A stretch of 64,000 nt of DNA, from NCBI GenBank assembly GCA_003168265.1, contig PMSV01000015.1:19561-83560 (forward strand), in the 5' to 3' direction. The translations under genes and the position numbers were made by a program. Shown piece by piece: positions 33,520 through 41,800 of this stretch (the stretch's first letter is position 1; every line of letters starts with the position of its first letter). Source of the DNA: Chitinophagaceae bacterium (lineage in GTDB: Bacteria > Bacteroidota > Bacteroidia > Chitinophagales > Chitinophagaceae). The notes beneath the pieces were generated by a model. It did no database searches. It had not been told where the DNA came from and was given only the letters and a program-made list of their open reading frames with translations.

Positions 33520-34716
33520 TTAAGAAGCATTCTTCTTCTTAAGCAAAAATGAAATAGCCCCCTTTTGTCCCGAGACTCCGAAATGCTTCATCGCATCCTC
33601 CGGAGCCAGGAGCTGAATATCCGAGATCATGTCGAATTTTAATTTTTTGATTTTCTCAGCCTGAACCTGTTTGCCATTGATGAAGAATTTCCGGTCTGCA
33701 GGAGGGTTGCTAAGAATGTTTTGAATCATTTCTCTTAATTCCGTATCGGTGATCGCCCTTGATTGGGGCTCCATTTGTTTGAAGGGGTCCTGTTTTGCCT
33801 CGGACTCAAGCTTCCTTAGTTTCGCAGTATCAGGTTCATTCTGAGCATTGGAAATAGTAAAGGAGATCATAAATATGAGCAGTAAAGAAAGAGGCAGGAT
33901 AGCTATTCTCCTTAAATAGGAAAAAGGAGCAGACTTGGTTTGAGCAATCATAGTTAATCTTCGTTTGATTGGTGTATGGAAAAATGAATTTTCAATATCA
34001 GGATATCTTCCTGAATCATGGGAGCGAAGCAGCATTCTCGCAAAAGTCACTGTATTGCCCTCTCCAAACGAACCCTTGTCCGCAATGAATTCATGAATAA
34101 GACCCAGCTCCTTACTGATAAACCAGAAGAAGGGGTTGAACCAAAAAATGCAAATGGCAAGCTGGACAGCTATTTTATCATAGCTATGTTTTTCATTGAT
34201 ATGCACCCTTTCATGCTCCAGAATCAGAATGCCTTCTTCACTCTGGAGGTCGAGCCGTTGGTTCCAGAATACATGATTCCAAAACGAAAACGGAGCCTGC
34301 TCTAGGTCGGTCATATGCAGTTCAATACCATCCAATTTTGTTGAAGGGTACTTTTTAGTGAGTGATAGGACCTTTGTAATTTTTATCAGCAGGCTGGCTA
34401 ACATGAAAACGCTGATCAGCAATGCTAGGAAAAGGAGCAGCCATCCCCAATGAAATCCGGAGTCCCGCACCATCCCTGTTTCCTCTTTATTTGCCAGCGT
34501 ATTTAGGAAATAAACTGATAAACTGTTCTGAGGCTGGTTGATATTGTAGAAGTCCAGGTTAAGCAGGGGAATGAACAAGGAGGCCATCAGGGCCATCAAA
34601 AGGTAATACCTGTTGTACTCGTTGAATTTTTTGTTGCGCAGGAAGATCAGGTAGTAAATACTCAGGAGGGCGCTGACCAAAATGGATCTTACCAGGTAGT
34701 GCATAAATTCTTCCAT
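33520..34716 (-). CDS. BlaR1-type M56 membrane metallopeptidase
   Basis: A 398-residue sensor peptidase. Three to four membrane helices in the first 115 residues precede the zinc site LEHERVHINEKHSYD (HExxH near residue 168) and ELGLIHEFIADKGS with the third ligand. A further helix is ILPLSLLLIFMISFTIS. The C-terminal 100 residues are periplasmic and include a DIQLLAPEDAMKHFG stretch; there is no penicillin-binding domain, so the signal is unlikely to be a beta-lactam by the classic route. It is 3 bases after the BlaI-type repressor gene and should cleave it when activated. Confidence 0.92.
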   Translation of the reverse strand: MEEFMHYLVRSILVSALLSIYYLIFLRNKKFNEYNRYYLLMALMASLFIPLLNLDFYNINQPQNSLSVYFLNTLANKEETGMVRDSGFHWGWLLLFLALLISVFMLASLLIKITKVLSLTKKYPSTKLDGIELHMTDLEQAPFSFWNHVFWNQRLDLQSEEGILILEHERVHINEKHSYDKIAVQLAICIFWFNPFFWFISKELGLIHEFIADKGSFGEGNTVTFARMLLRSHDSGRYPDIENSFFHTPIKRRLTMIAQTKSAPFSYLRRIAILPLSLLLIFMISFTISNAQNEPDTAKLRKLESEAKQDPFKQMEPQSRAITDTELREMIQNILSNPPADRKFFINGKQVQAEKIKKLKFDMISDIQLLAPEDAMKHFGVSGQKGAISFLLKKKNAS

Positions 34717-34719
34717 GGT

Positions 34720-35082
34720 TTATTTTTTATTTTTTTTCAATTGTTTCAGGAGTAATTCCAGGTCGTTGACGGAAAGTTTCTGTTCCTCGACCAGGAAGGA
34801 AACGACATTGCTGAAAGAACCCGAAAAATATCCGCCCGCCAGTTTAGTCAGGGCGCTTTTGGAATATTCGTCTTTGGAAACCAGCGGATGGTAGCGGAAG
34901 ACCCTGCCCAGGTCCTCAATGCGTACAAAGCCCTTATCCACAAGGGTCTTGAGAATGGTGGCCACCGTATTCTTATGTGGCTGGGGAGGGGGCATATTTT
35001 CCACAACTTCCATAAGCATTCCGCATCCGAGTTTCCAAAGCACATGCATAATTTGCTCCTCCGCCTTTGTTAATGATTTCAT
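34720..35082 (-). CDS. BlaI/MecI/CopY-family repressor
   Basis: A 120-residue winged-helix repressor: LTKAEEQIMHVLWKLG is helix 1 of the family, HKNTVATILKTLVDKGFVRI the recognition helix and wing, and the C-terminal helices (SFSNVVSFLVEEQ, LELLLKQLKK) form the dimer domain that BlaR1 cuts. Two dyads with ACTAT half-sites lie immediately upstream (35085-35126). This two-gene arrangement is widespread in Bacteroidota without a linked beta-lactamase; the regulated genes beyond its own operon are unknown. Confidence 0.94.
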   Translation of the reverse strand: MKSLTKAEEQIMHVLWKLGCGMLMEVVENMPPPQPHKNTVATILKTLVDKGFVRIEDLGRVFRYHPLVSKDEYSKSALTKLAGGYFSGSFSNVVSFLVEEQKLSVNDLELLLKQLKKNKK

Positions 35083-35084
35083 CT

Positions 35085-35102
35085 AAACTATAATTATAGT
35101 TT
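35085..35102. promoter_or_regulatory. BlaI-type operator 1, perfect palindrome
   Basis: AAACTATAATTATAGTTT is a perfect 18-bp palindrome starting 3 bases upstream of the repressor start codon. Its ACTAT half-sites recur in operator 2; centres are 25 bp apart. Confidence 0.75.
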
Positions 35103-35110
35103 GAAGGTAA

Positions 35111-35126
35111 AACTATTTTTATAGTT
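35111..35126. promoter_or_regulatory. BlaI-type operator 2
   Basis: AACTAT (35111-35116), four T's, ATAGTT (35121-35126). Same half-site as operator 1. Paired operators suggest cooperative autorepression. Confidence 0.7.
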
Positions 35127-35299
35127 CACAAAAAAAATTTGGCTCTTAGGTGTATTTTAAGCGGCTGGGGTGTATTTCCGTTTTGTTCGGTTAATGCTAT
35201 ATTCGTCGTAATGAATAGTTCAACATAATCTATCCCTACTCTTATCAGGCACTATAATTGTGATTCGAATCAGGCGGGTGTCCTTTAGAGAAGGTAGAT

Positions 35300-36562
35300 T
35301 TGAAGCTGGATCGTCACTTCTTACAATTAAATCCTCTTTTTTTGCGTCTCAACATAAGATTTATTGGTCTTCTCACCGCAGTAATGATTCTCTGTTCTTA
35401 CCACGCTACCTGTCAGGAAAAGAAAATAAAGAAGATCAAAAACGCGGACGACCTGATCGCTGCGATCCGTCTGGTCGCGGGCAAAAGGCACCGGATCGAT
35501 AGTCTGCCTCAATCTCACCGCTCACTCTATTTTTCTTTTTTGCCAGTCAGTTCCCAGGCACCCGGGGCAGGTATCGCGCTCCTCACTTCGACCACTATCG
35601 GGTTTTATCTGAGCAGTCTTCCAAAAACCTCATTTTCCACCATCGTCTTTTCTCCATATGTTACCTTCGATGGAAGAATCGGCTTTACCCTTAAGTCAAA
35701 TCTTTGGCTTGCCCGAAACAAATGGGAGATCATTGGCGATACCAGGTACCTCTATTACCCTCAGGATACCTGGGGTCTTGGAGGATCATTTGACGATGAG
35801 AACAGATTACTGATCAATTATAAATATGTCCGATTTTATGAGACCATACTAAGGCGGATCAGGCCTGATTTTCTCATCGGCCTCGGCTACCATGCGGATG
35901 CACATTTTGACATAAGGTCCCTCAATGACAGTCCGACCCTGGCCAAATTCTCCGGTTACCCCTATGGTACGGGCAGTTCAGAAAACTCCTTTTCTTCCGG
36001 CCTCTCTGCCAATATTCTATACGATGAGAGAAAAAACGAGTTCAATCCCCTTCCCGGCTTTTATGGTAACCTCGTTTTCAGGGTCAATTCCACCAATCTT
36101 GGCGGTAATACGAATTGGCAATCCCTCTACCTTGACCTGAGAAGATATATTTCATTCAGTGGTGATGAACATCAAAACATGCTTGCTTTCTGGACCTTCT
36201 ATTGGACAGTTTTCAAAAGCCATGCTCCCTACCTCGATCTTCCAAGCATCGGCTGGGACCCCTACCAGCAAAGGTCAGGAAGGGGCATCCTCCAAAACCG
36301 TTACAGGGGAAATAGTCTTTTCTATCTGGAAAGCGAATACCGGAAGGATATAACCGAAAACGGGCTCTTTGGTTTTGTTCTTTTTGCCAATCTAAACAGT
36401 GTTACCGAACCCGTGACCTACCAATTCGAATACCTGCATCTGGCAGCAGGGGGAGGGCTTCGAATGAAGTTCAACAAACGCTCAGGGACCAATATATGTC
36501 TGGACTATGGAGTCAGCAGGGGATATTCGGCAGTTTACTTGAATCTGGGAGAAACCTTTTGA
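35300..36562 (+). CDS. BamA/TamA-type outer-membrane beta-barrel protein
   Basis: A 420-residue outer-membrane protein without POTRA domains. The N-terminus has a hydrophobic export signal (FIGLLTAVMILCSYHATCQ); after a short polar linker the sequence alternates like a barrel, with FSSGLSANILYDERKNEFNP and LPGFYGNLVFRVN marking the Omp85 surface-antigen domain, FLIGLG, and GGGLRMKFNKRSG near the end. It closes with ETF, a terminal Phe as the barrel signal. The start is uncertain: TTG at 35300 gives the full signal; the first ATG at 35384 would remove most of it. Single gene, divergent from blaI. Probably a patatin/metallophosphatase-type Omp85 relative without its enzyme. Confidence 0.75.
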   Translation: MKLDRHFLQLNPLFLRLNIRFIGLLTAVMILCSYHATCQEKKIKKIKNADDLIAAIRLVAGKRHRIDSLPQSHRSLYFSFLPVSSQAPGAGIALLTSTTIGFYLSSLPKTSFSTIVFSPYVTFDGRIGFTLKSNLWLARNKWEIIGDTRYLYYPQDTWGLGGSFDDENRLLINYKYVRFYETILRRIRPDFLIGLGYHADAHFDIRSLNDSPTLAKFSGYPYGTGSSENSFSSGLSANILYDERKNEFNPLPGFYGNLVFRVNSTNLGGNTNWQSLYLDLRRYISFSGDEHQNMLAFWTFYWTVFKSHAPYLDLPSIGWDPYQQRSGRGILQNRYRGNSLFYLESEYRKDITENGLFGFVLFANLNSVTEPVTYQFEYLHLAAGGGLRMKFNKRSGTNICLDYGVSRGYSAVYLNLGETF

Positions 36563-36672
36563 AATGATATTTTACAATGAATTTCCCAAGGCAGAACTAT
36601 GAAAATGGGTTTTCTTTCCCTAACCGTTATTTAATCAATACAACAGCTTCATACTCTCAGCAGAAAAATCTT

Positions 36673-36795
36673 TTAACTTTGCCACCCCGCGTTGAATATA
36701 GGCTTACCCTTAAGGGGTTGGAGCTGCTGCCCATCTTATCCATGCTGAAAAAATGGGACACAAAATATAGCCCTAAATTGCAGAACACTAAATAG
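36673..36795 (+). pseudogene. Remnant of an HxlR-type regulator gene
   Basis: The C-terminal end of an HxlR helix-turn-helix protein survives: PPRVEYRLTLKGLELLPILS then MLKKW, matching the conserved wing and last helix of that family. The rest of the frame, back to an ATG at 36577, bears no HxlR resemblance, so the DNA-binding part has been deleted or replaced. Lies between the barrel protein and the cupin gene. Confidence 0.7.
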
Positions 36796-36804
36796 CACCA
36801 TCCC

Positions 36805-37170
36805 ATGAGCCTGGAAAAAATCAATCTCGCTGAAAAATTCCTCAGCATAAATGATCATTGGAATCCCCGTATCGCAGGAGAACTAAATGGTCAACAGGTC
36901 AAGCTCGTCAAATTCCAGGGTGAATTCATATGGCATCATCATGACCGTGAAGACGAGATGTTCCTTGTCGTATCAGGCTCCTTTGACATGCACCTGCCTG
37001 ACCGGATCATTCATATCAGTGAAGGGGAATTCATCATCATCCCTCGCGGCCTCGAGCATAAACCTGTCGCGATCGGGGAAGTCCAGGTCATGCTCTTCGA
37101 GCCGGCCACGACTTTGAATACGGGGAATATTAAAAATGAATTTACTAAGGAGAATCTAAAATCGGTATAA
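36805..37170 (+). CDS. Cupin-domain protein
   Basis: A 121-residue cytoplasmic single-domain cupin. WHHHDREDEMFLVVSGSFDM is cupin motif 1 with the metal-binding His, His and Glu; EFIIIPRGLEHKPVA is motif 2 with the last His. Proteins of this group bind a metal and small acids but their reactions are mostly unknown. It is one base before the S1/P1 nuclease gene and probably co-transcribed with it. Confidence 0.88.
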   Translation: MSLEKINLAEKFLSINDHWNPRIAGELNGQQVKLVKFQGEFIWHHHDREDEMFLVVSGSFDMHLPDRIIHISEGEFIIIPRGLEHKPVAIGEVQVMLFEPATTLNTGNIKNEFTKENLKSV

Positions 37171-37171
37171 A

Positions 37172-38293
37172 ATGAAATCCTACTTTAAATCATTCTTCGC
37201 AATCGTCCTCCTTCCTCTGCTCCTTCTAAGCCCTAAAACAAGTTCAGCCTGGGGAGCAAAGGGGCATGGCATTGTAGCCGAGATCGCTTTCAGTTATCTC
37301 GACGATCAGACAAAGAAAAACGTGCTCGCACTCCTGGACGGAATGAACATCGAAGATGCGGCCAACTGGATGGATGCCATGCGTAGTGATCATGCCTTTG
37401 ATTACATGAAGCCTTATCATTATATTGATCTTCCCAAAGGTCAGGAACTCACTGAAACTAATGGAGAAAATATTGTCGGAGTTCTCAATCAAACCCTGCA
37501 TGAATTAGAAAACCCAGCCCAATTGTCAAGGGATAAACTAAAGACCGATCTGCTCTATCTTTTTCATCTGATCGGCGACCTGCACCAGCCCCTCCATGTC
37601 GGCTATCCCGAAGACAAAGGCGGCAACACCTATCAGGTTTCTTTTTTTGGTCAGGGCACCAATCTTCACCATGTATGGGATACCGATATCATTGAATATG
37701 AAAAATTAACCCTTGAATCTGTTCTGGAAGCAGAAAAGAAGAATCCAAAGCAAATCGCTGATATTCAAAAAATCGACATTCTTCAATGGGCCAACGACTC
37801 CAGAAGCTATCTCAATTTGGTTTATTCACTCGATGGCCATACTATGAATGAAAATTATATCCGGAAAGCCCTTCCCGTAATCGAGAGTCAATTATATAAC
37901 GCAGGGCTAAGGCTCGCATCAGTATTGCAGCGCTATTACCGGAATATCTTAATTCCGGCAGGCGGCGCCCCCGCAATTGCTGCTTCTATCCCAACAATCG
38001 ATATAAAACAGGCCTCCTCCTATGAAGGCAAAACGGTCAGGATCTGTGACAAAGTTTACCAGGCCAAATACCTGAGTTCCTCCAACCGTCAACCCACATT
38101 CTTGGACATGGGTGATTATTACCCCAATTCCCCTCTCACTGTGGTCATATTCGGCGAATCCCGGAGCAATTTTTCAAATACCCCTGAAATCTATTATGTT
38201 AACAAACAGGTATGTATAACTGGAAAAATCCAGATCTATAAGGGCAAGCCTGAAATCATCGCGGATGATCAAAAACAGATCGAGCTCAAATAA
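37172..38293 (+). CDS. Secreted S1/P1-type nuclease with a C-terminal OB-like domain
   Basis: A 373-residue exported phosphodiesterase. The signal peptide ends before Trp in SAWGAKGHGIVAEIA; in this family the mature N-terminal Trp binds zinc. The other zinc ligands lie in DAANWMDAMRSDHAFDY, YHYIDLP, LFHLIGDLHQPLHVG and TNLHHVWDTDII. The enzyme degrades single-stranded DNA and RNA to 5' nucleotides. Unlike most members, about 105 extra residues follow (265-373), with KTVRICDKVYQAKYL, FLDMGDYYPNSPLTVVIFGE and KQVCITGKIQIYKGKPEIIA; this reads as an OB-fold nucleic-acid-binding module. The gene is followed by a good terminator. Confidence 0.92.
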   Translation: MKSYFKSFFAIVLLPLLLLSPKTSSAWGAKGHGIVAEIAFSYLDDQTKKNVLALLDGMNIEDAANWMDAMRSDHAFDYMKPYHYIDLPKGQELTETNGENIVGVLNQTLHELENPAQLSRDKLKTDLLYLFHLIGDLHQPLHVGYPEDKGGNTYQVSFFGQGTNLHHVWDTDIIEYEKLTLESVLEAEKKNPKQIADIQKIDILQWANDSRSYLNLVYSLDGHTMNENYIRKALPVIESQLYNAGLRLASVLQRYYRNILIPAGGAPAIAASIPTIDIKQASSYEGKTVRICDKVYQAKYLSSSNRQPTFLDMGDYYPNSPLTVVIFGESRSNFSNTPEIYYVNKQVCITGKIQIYKGKPEIIADDQKQIELK

Positions 38294-38303
38294 AGCAAAA
38301 ACG

Positions 38304-38335
38304 AAAGCCGCCTCTTTTTAAAAGCGGCGGCTTTT
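38304..38335 (+). terminator. Terminator of the cupin/nuclease operon
   Basis: AAAGCCGCC (38304-38312) pairs with GGCGGCTTT (38326-38334) with T's at the end, 11 bases after the nuclease stop. Confidence 0.75.
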
Positions 38336-38390
38336 CTAGCATACGAACACAACCAGGCATCAATACTGCCTGACAACCCTCTTCACTTAT

Positions 38391-38711
38391 CTATTGTTCA
38401 AGTTTGATTTCCCCTACATCCGTTGTCTGCCCATCATTTACCATAACCCCTTCTTTCGTCGTGGGCTTGTAAGGAGAGGTGGCAACAATGATCAGCCTGT
38501 AAACCCCGGGTTTGGCATTCAGTATCTGGAAAGAACCTGATTCTATATTGGATCTCAAACTGTCCATTCCTGATACAGCCCATATATCTGTTGCTGCGCT
38601 GGCAGGTGTCACCCTTCCCTTAATCGACCCGTTTTCAACTCTTGTAAATGCGAATAAACCGATGACCGCAACAATGGCAAAAGCTGCCATTCTAAAATTA
38701 ATAACCTTCAT
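38391..38711 (-). CDS. Small secreted carboxypeptidase-regulatory-like protein
   Basis: A 106-residue exported protein: a signal-anchor (FRMAAFAIVAVIGLFAF) and one compact beta-sandwich with GSIKGRVTPASAATDIWAV, GSFQILNAKPGVYRLIIVAT and a final DVGEIKLEQ strand. This is the CarboxypepD_reg-like fold as a stand-alone protein, common in Chitinophagaceae. No partner is adjacent. Function unknown. Confidence 0.75.
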   Translation of the reverse strand: MKVINFRMAAFAIVAVIGLFAFTRVENGSIKGRVTPASAATDIWAVSGMDSLRSNIESGSFQILNAKPGVYRLIIVATSPYKPTTKEGVMVNDGQTTDVGEIKLEQ

Positions 38712-38966
38712 AAAAGAAATTTTTTAAAACGTCATAATATAATTAATATTCCGGTAAACACTATTTCTACATCACGCTTAGAGTCGAAGTAATTAGTTTA
38801 GGCCAACAACTGTGCCATAATCTTCGGATGCTGGAATGTATAGTTTTTAATTGAAGGACCGCATTAGAAATTTTTTAATTTTCAATAACTTAATTAACCG
38901 GGAATTAACCCTGGCCCGCTCCACCTTCATTCCCATTTCCTCATTTTATAATCTAAACGGGATATC

Positions 38967-39143
38967 ATGAATTGCAAATTACTCAACTGCGCAGCCTTCA
39001 ACATCCTGGTCATTGCAAACATTACAGCCTGCAAAACCACTAAGTGCATTGAAGCCATCAGGGAACTCATGAAATCCCCCAATACAAAAGTCATTATCGC
39101 AGACAACAAGACCATGATGGTGAATAATCTGGGGGATAAATAA
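38967..39143 (+). CDS. Possible small protein (58 residues)
   Basis: ATG at 38967, TAA at 39141-39143. The product starts MNCKLLNCAAFNILVIAN, has four Cys in its first 30 residues, then KCIEAIRELMKSPNTKVIIA. Codon third positions favour C and A, like real genes here. A minus-strand frame (38927-39187) covers the same bases and would encode a Met- and Leu-rich hydrophobic product that overlaps the next gene's start; I think the plus frame is more credible. Family not recognised. Confidence 0.4.
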   Translation: MNCKLLNCAAFNILVIANITACKTTKCIEAIRELMKSPNTKVIIADNKTMMVNNLGDK

Positions 39144-39185
39144 AAGCGATATGCCCGGAATTTGATAAATTTATTAAAAACGCCC

Positions 39186-39974
39186 ATGGGATCAAAAGTG
39201 ATACAGGCCGAATTATGGAACAGAAGTGCCCATGACTGGGCCTCACTTCAGGAAAAAACCAGCCTTCCCTGTTATGAATACATACTGGAAAAACTGCCCG
39301 TCATGGCCGGGGAAAATTTATTGGATGCCGGCTGCGGTTCCGGATATTTCAGTCAGCTCGCTCATCGAAGGGGAGCACGGGTAACCGGTCTGGATGCAAG
39401 TGAAAAATTAATCGAAGAAGCAAAAAAAAGAGAGCCCGGTCTTAGTTTTATTTGCGGGGACATAGAATCCTTGCCATTTCCCGACAAGAGCTTCCAGTCA
39501 GTTTGCGCTTTGAATTCCATCCAATATGCTGAAAATACTAGTGATGCATTATTGGAACTCCGCAGAGTGTTAACCGAAAAAGGAAAGCTGGTCACCATGA
39601 TCTGGGGCAATAAAGAAGACTGCCAGGCCTTCGCCTATCTGAAAGCTTTAGGCAGTTGCATGCCTCCTTCACCTGGTTCAGGCGGCCCATTTTTATTGAC
39701 CGAAAACCATATGTTACAGGATAAATTAAAAGATGCAGGATTCAAATTGCTGCATGAAATTGATCTCCCCTGCTCCATGAATTACCCGGACCTGAACATT
39801 GCCATGCGCGGCTTGCTGTCAGCAGGTCCCTCATCAAAGGCTATCGGCTATAGTTCATATGAAAAGGTCTATGAGGCAGTCTCCGGGGCTCTCAAGCCCT
39901 ATATCCAAAATGACGGTTCGGTCAGGCTGGAGAATAAATTCAGGATCGTATTCTCGGAGAAAGCAGCTACTTGA
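39186..39974 (+). CDS. Class I SAM-dependent methyltransferase (UbiE/type 11)
   Basis: A 262-residue methyltransferase from the ATG chosen at 39186; an in-frame TTG at 39162 is less likely. SAM motif I is NLLDAGCGSGYFSQLA, with VTGLDASEKLIEEA (motif post-I), CGDIESLPFPDKSFQSV (motif II) and LRRVLTEKGKLVTMIW (motif III). Substrate cannot be read from sequence. It precedes a glycosyltransferase-phosphatase gene by about 85 bases on the same strand, which may or may not be functionally linked. Confidence 0.88.
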   Translation: MGSKVIQAELWNRSAHDWASLQEKTSLPCYEYILEKLPVMAGENLLDAGCGSGYFSQLAHRRGARVTGLDASEKLIEEAKKREPGLSFICGDIESLPFPDKSFQSVCALNSIQYAENTSDALLELRRVLTEKGKLVTMIWGNKEDCQAFAYLKALGSCMPPSPGSGGPFLLTENHMLQDKLKDAGFKLLHEIDLPCSMNYPDLNIAMRGLLSAGPSSKAIGYSSYEKVYEAVSGALKPYIQNDGSVRLENKFRIVFSEKAAT

Positions 39975-40058
39975 CAATGAATGACATGCAATCTGCCCAA
40001 AACTTGGTCCGAAGTTTGACTATTTAAAATTACCGAACCAGCCACCAAAAAGACGCCT

Positions 40059-41435
40059 ATGATTACCGTTATCATTCCCGCATTAAATGAGGAAAAATCG
40101 ATCCGTAAAGTAATTCAGAAAGCGAAACGTTATGACCTCGTATCGGAGATCATTGTTGTTGACGACAATTCCGCTGACAAAACCGTGAGTGAAGCCAGAA
40201 AGGAAAATGTGAGTATACTAACCAGTACTGAGCGAGGCAAGGGGCGTTCCATGCATGAAGGAATGATGTTTGCGAAAAATGAGATAATTGTCTTTCTGGA
40301 CGCGGATATCAGCAATTATCCAAATGACATAGTGAGTAAACTTACCAGCCCCCTCTTCGAAAACAGGGCCGATTTTGTCAAATCCTATTTCGAGCGCCAG
40401 GCCGGAAGGGTCTCAGAGATCCTGGTCAAACCCCTGCTCGAATTTTTCTTCCCTCATCTTTTACAATTCAGGCAACCCCTTAGCGGAATGATCGCCGGAA
40501 AGAAATCCTTTTTCGAAAAAATTGAATTTGAAAACGACTATGGTGTGGACATTGGGATCCTGATTGATATGGATAATGTGAATGCAAGAATCGTTGAGGT
40601 CTGCATCGGCAAAATTGATAATGATATGCAGCCCCTGCAAGCCCTTGGAAAAATGGCAAGACAGGTGGCCAATGCCATATTCAAAAGGGTGAGCCATTTT
40701 GGTTTAAATAAGACCGCTCAAACTTTGATGCTGAATCAGACGCCTCTGGATGATTTTGAATTCCCCATTCCTCTCAAGGCTCATAATGCAAAGAAATTGG
40801 TGGTATTCGATATGGACAATACACTTCTTCGCGGAAGTTTCATAAAGAAGGCAGCAGAGAAATTTGGGTTTGAAAACCAATTGCAGGAAATAGTCCAAAG
40901 CACCGATCCCGGCTTCTTAAGAACCGAGAAAATCGCCCGGCTCCTCGAAGGAAGGGCATTTCATGAACTTATCCAGGTGCTCGAGTCCATACCCATTATC
41001 GGCGATGCTGTCAATACCGTAAAAGAACTAAAACTCCGCGGTTACATTACCGGTATCATCAGTGACAGTTATCAATGCATTACCAATCATCTGAAAAATG
41101 TGCTGGGGCTGGACTTTTCCCTCGCTAACGATCTCCAGTTCAAAAAAAGTATTGTGACCGGGGAAGTGAAAATTCCTTTCCCTCTGAAGAACCAGGTTCT
41201 TAGCAAATGCGACCACGATTATTGCAAACTGAACATGTTCTTATTCATTTTGACCCATTACGGCGTCGATATAAAAAACGCCGTTGCGGTCGGTGACGGA
41301 ATGAATGATATTTGCATGGTAAAACATGCAGGTAGCGGAATCTCCCTGAATTCAGAATGCAGTCAATTGTCCGAGGTCGCAGGCCATGTTCTTAGAGAAG
41401 AATCACTGACTCCCTTGCTAAAGATTATTGGATAA
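40059..41435 (+). CDS. Bifunctional GT2-type glycosyltransferase / HAD phosphatase
   Basis: A 458-residue fusion. Residues about 1-235 are a GT-A glycosyltransferase: MITVIIPALNEEKSIRKVI, IIVVDDNSADKT and VFLDADISN (the DxD metal site), then a GVDIGILIDMDN block like that of glucosyl-3-phosphoglycerate synthases. Residues about 245-458 are a SerB-like HAD phosphatase: VVFDMDNTLLRGS with Asp251/Asp253, GIISDSY, and VGDGMNDICMV. A synthase followed by a phosphatase suggests one protein makes a glycosyl-phospho intermediate and dephosphorylates it, as in compatible-solute pathways such as glucosylglycerate or mannosylglycerate. The product is an inference. No transmembrane segment is evident. 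Confidence 0.82.
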   Translation: MITVIIPALNEEKSIRKVIQKAKRYDLVSEIIVVDDNSADKTVSEARKENVSILTSTERGKGRSMHEGMMFAKNEIIVFLDADISNYPNDIVSKLTSPLFENRADFVKSYFERQAGRVSEILVKPLLEFFFPHLLQFRQPLSGMIAGKKSFFEKIEFENDYGVDIGILIDMDNVNARIVEVCIGKIDNDMQPLQALGKMARQVANAIFKRVSHFGLNKTAQTLMLNQTPLDDFEFPIPLKAHNAKKLVVFDMDNTLLRGSFIKKAAEKFGFENQLQEIVQSTDPGFLRTEKIARLLEGRAFHELIQVLESIPIIGDAVNTVKELKLRGYITGIISDSYQCITNHLKNVLGLDFSLANDLQFKKSIVTGEVKIPFPLKNQVLSKCDHDYCKLNMFLFILTHYGVDIKNAVAVGDGMNDICMVKHAGSGISLNSECSQLSEVAGHVLREESLTPLLKIIG

Positions 41436-41800
41436 TCCATTGAAACAAAAATCTGGACTGAAAAAGAATACTTTGATTCCTTTCCAAAGTGAAATTCAGA
41501 AACTATTAATGAAGGTCAGAAAAACAATCCTCGCCAACTCTCCCCAGGTCACTGAAACAATTTCCAACAGAATGTCCGCTTACAAAATCTAAAAAGAAAC
41601 CGCTTGTTTATTTTACCCCATTCAAGAATCATCTTGGATTTTACGCTTGCACCCAAGAGGCATAATGCATCTACCCGGGAACTATCCAAATACAAACAAG
41701 GGGGGGCTCACTGCAATTCCCCTATGACAGCCCGATTCCCTTAGCGCCGATGCCACTATCGCGAAGTCTAAATTGAACTCTTTCTAAAATCCTATCCCCT
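41436..41800. other. Intergenic, no gene seen
   Basis: 365 bases between two convergent genes. A GGGGGGG run at about 41701 and no clear terminator hairpin. Confidence 0.4.

Noticed and set aside
38927..39187. 86-codon minus-strand frame, Met- and Leu-rich
   Set aside because: It runs into the start of the methyltransferase gene and looks like the antisense of the plus-strand small frame at 38967.
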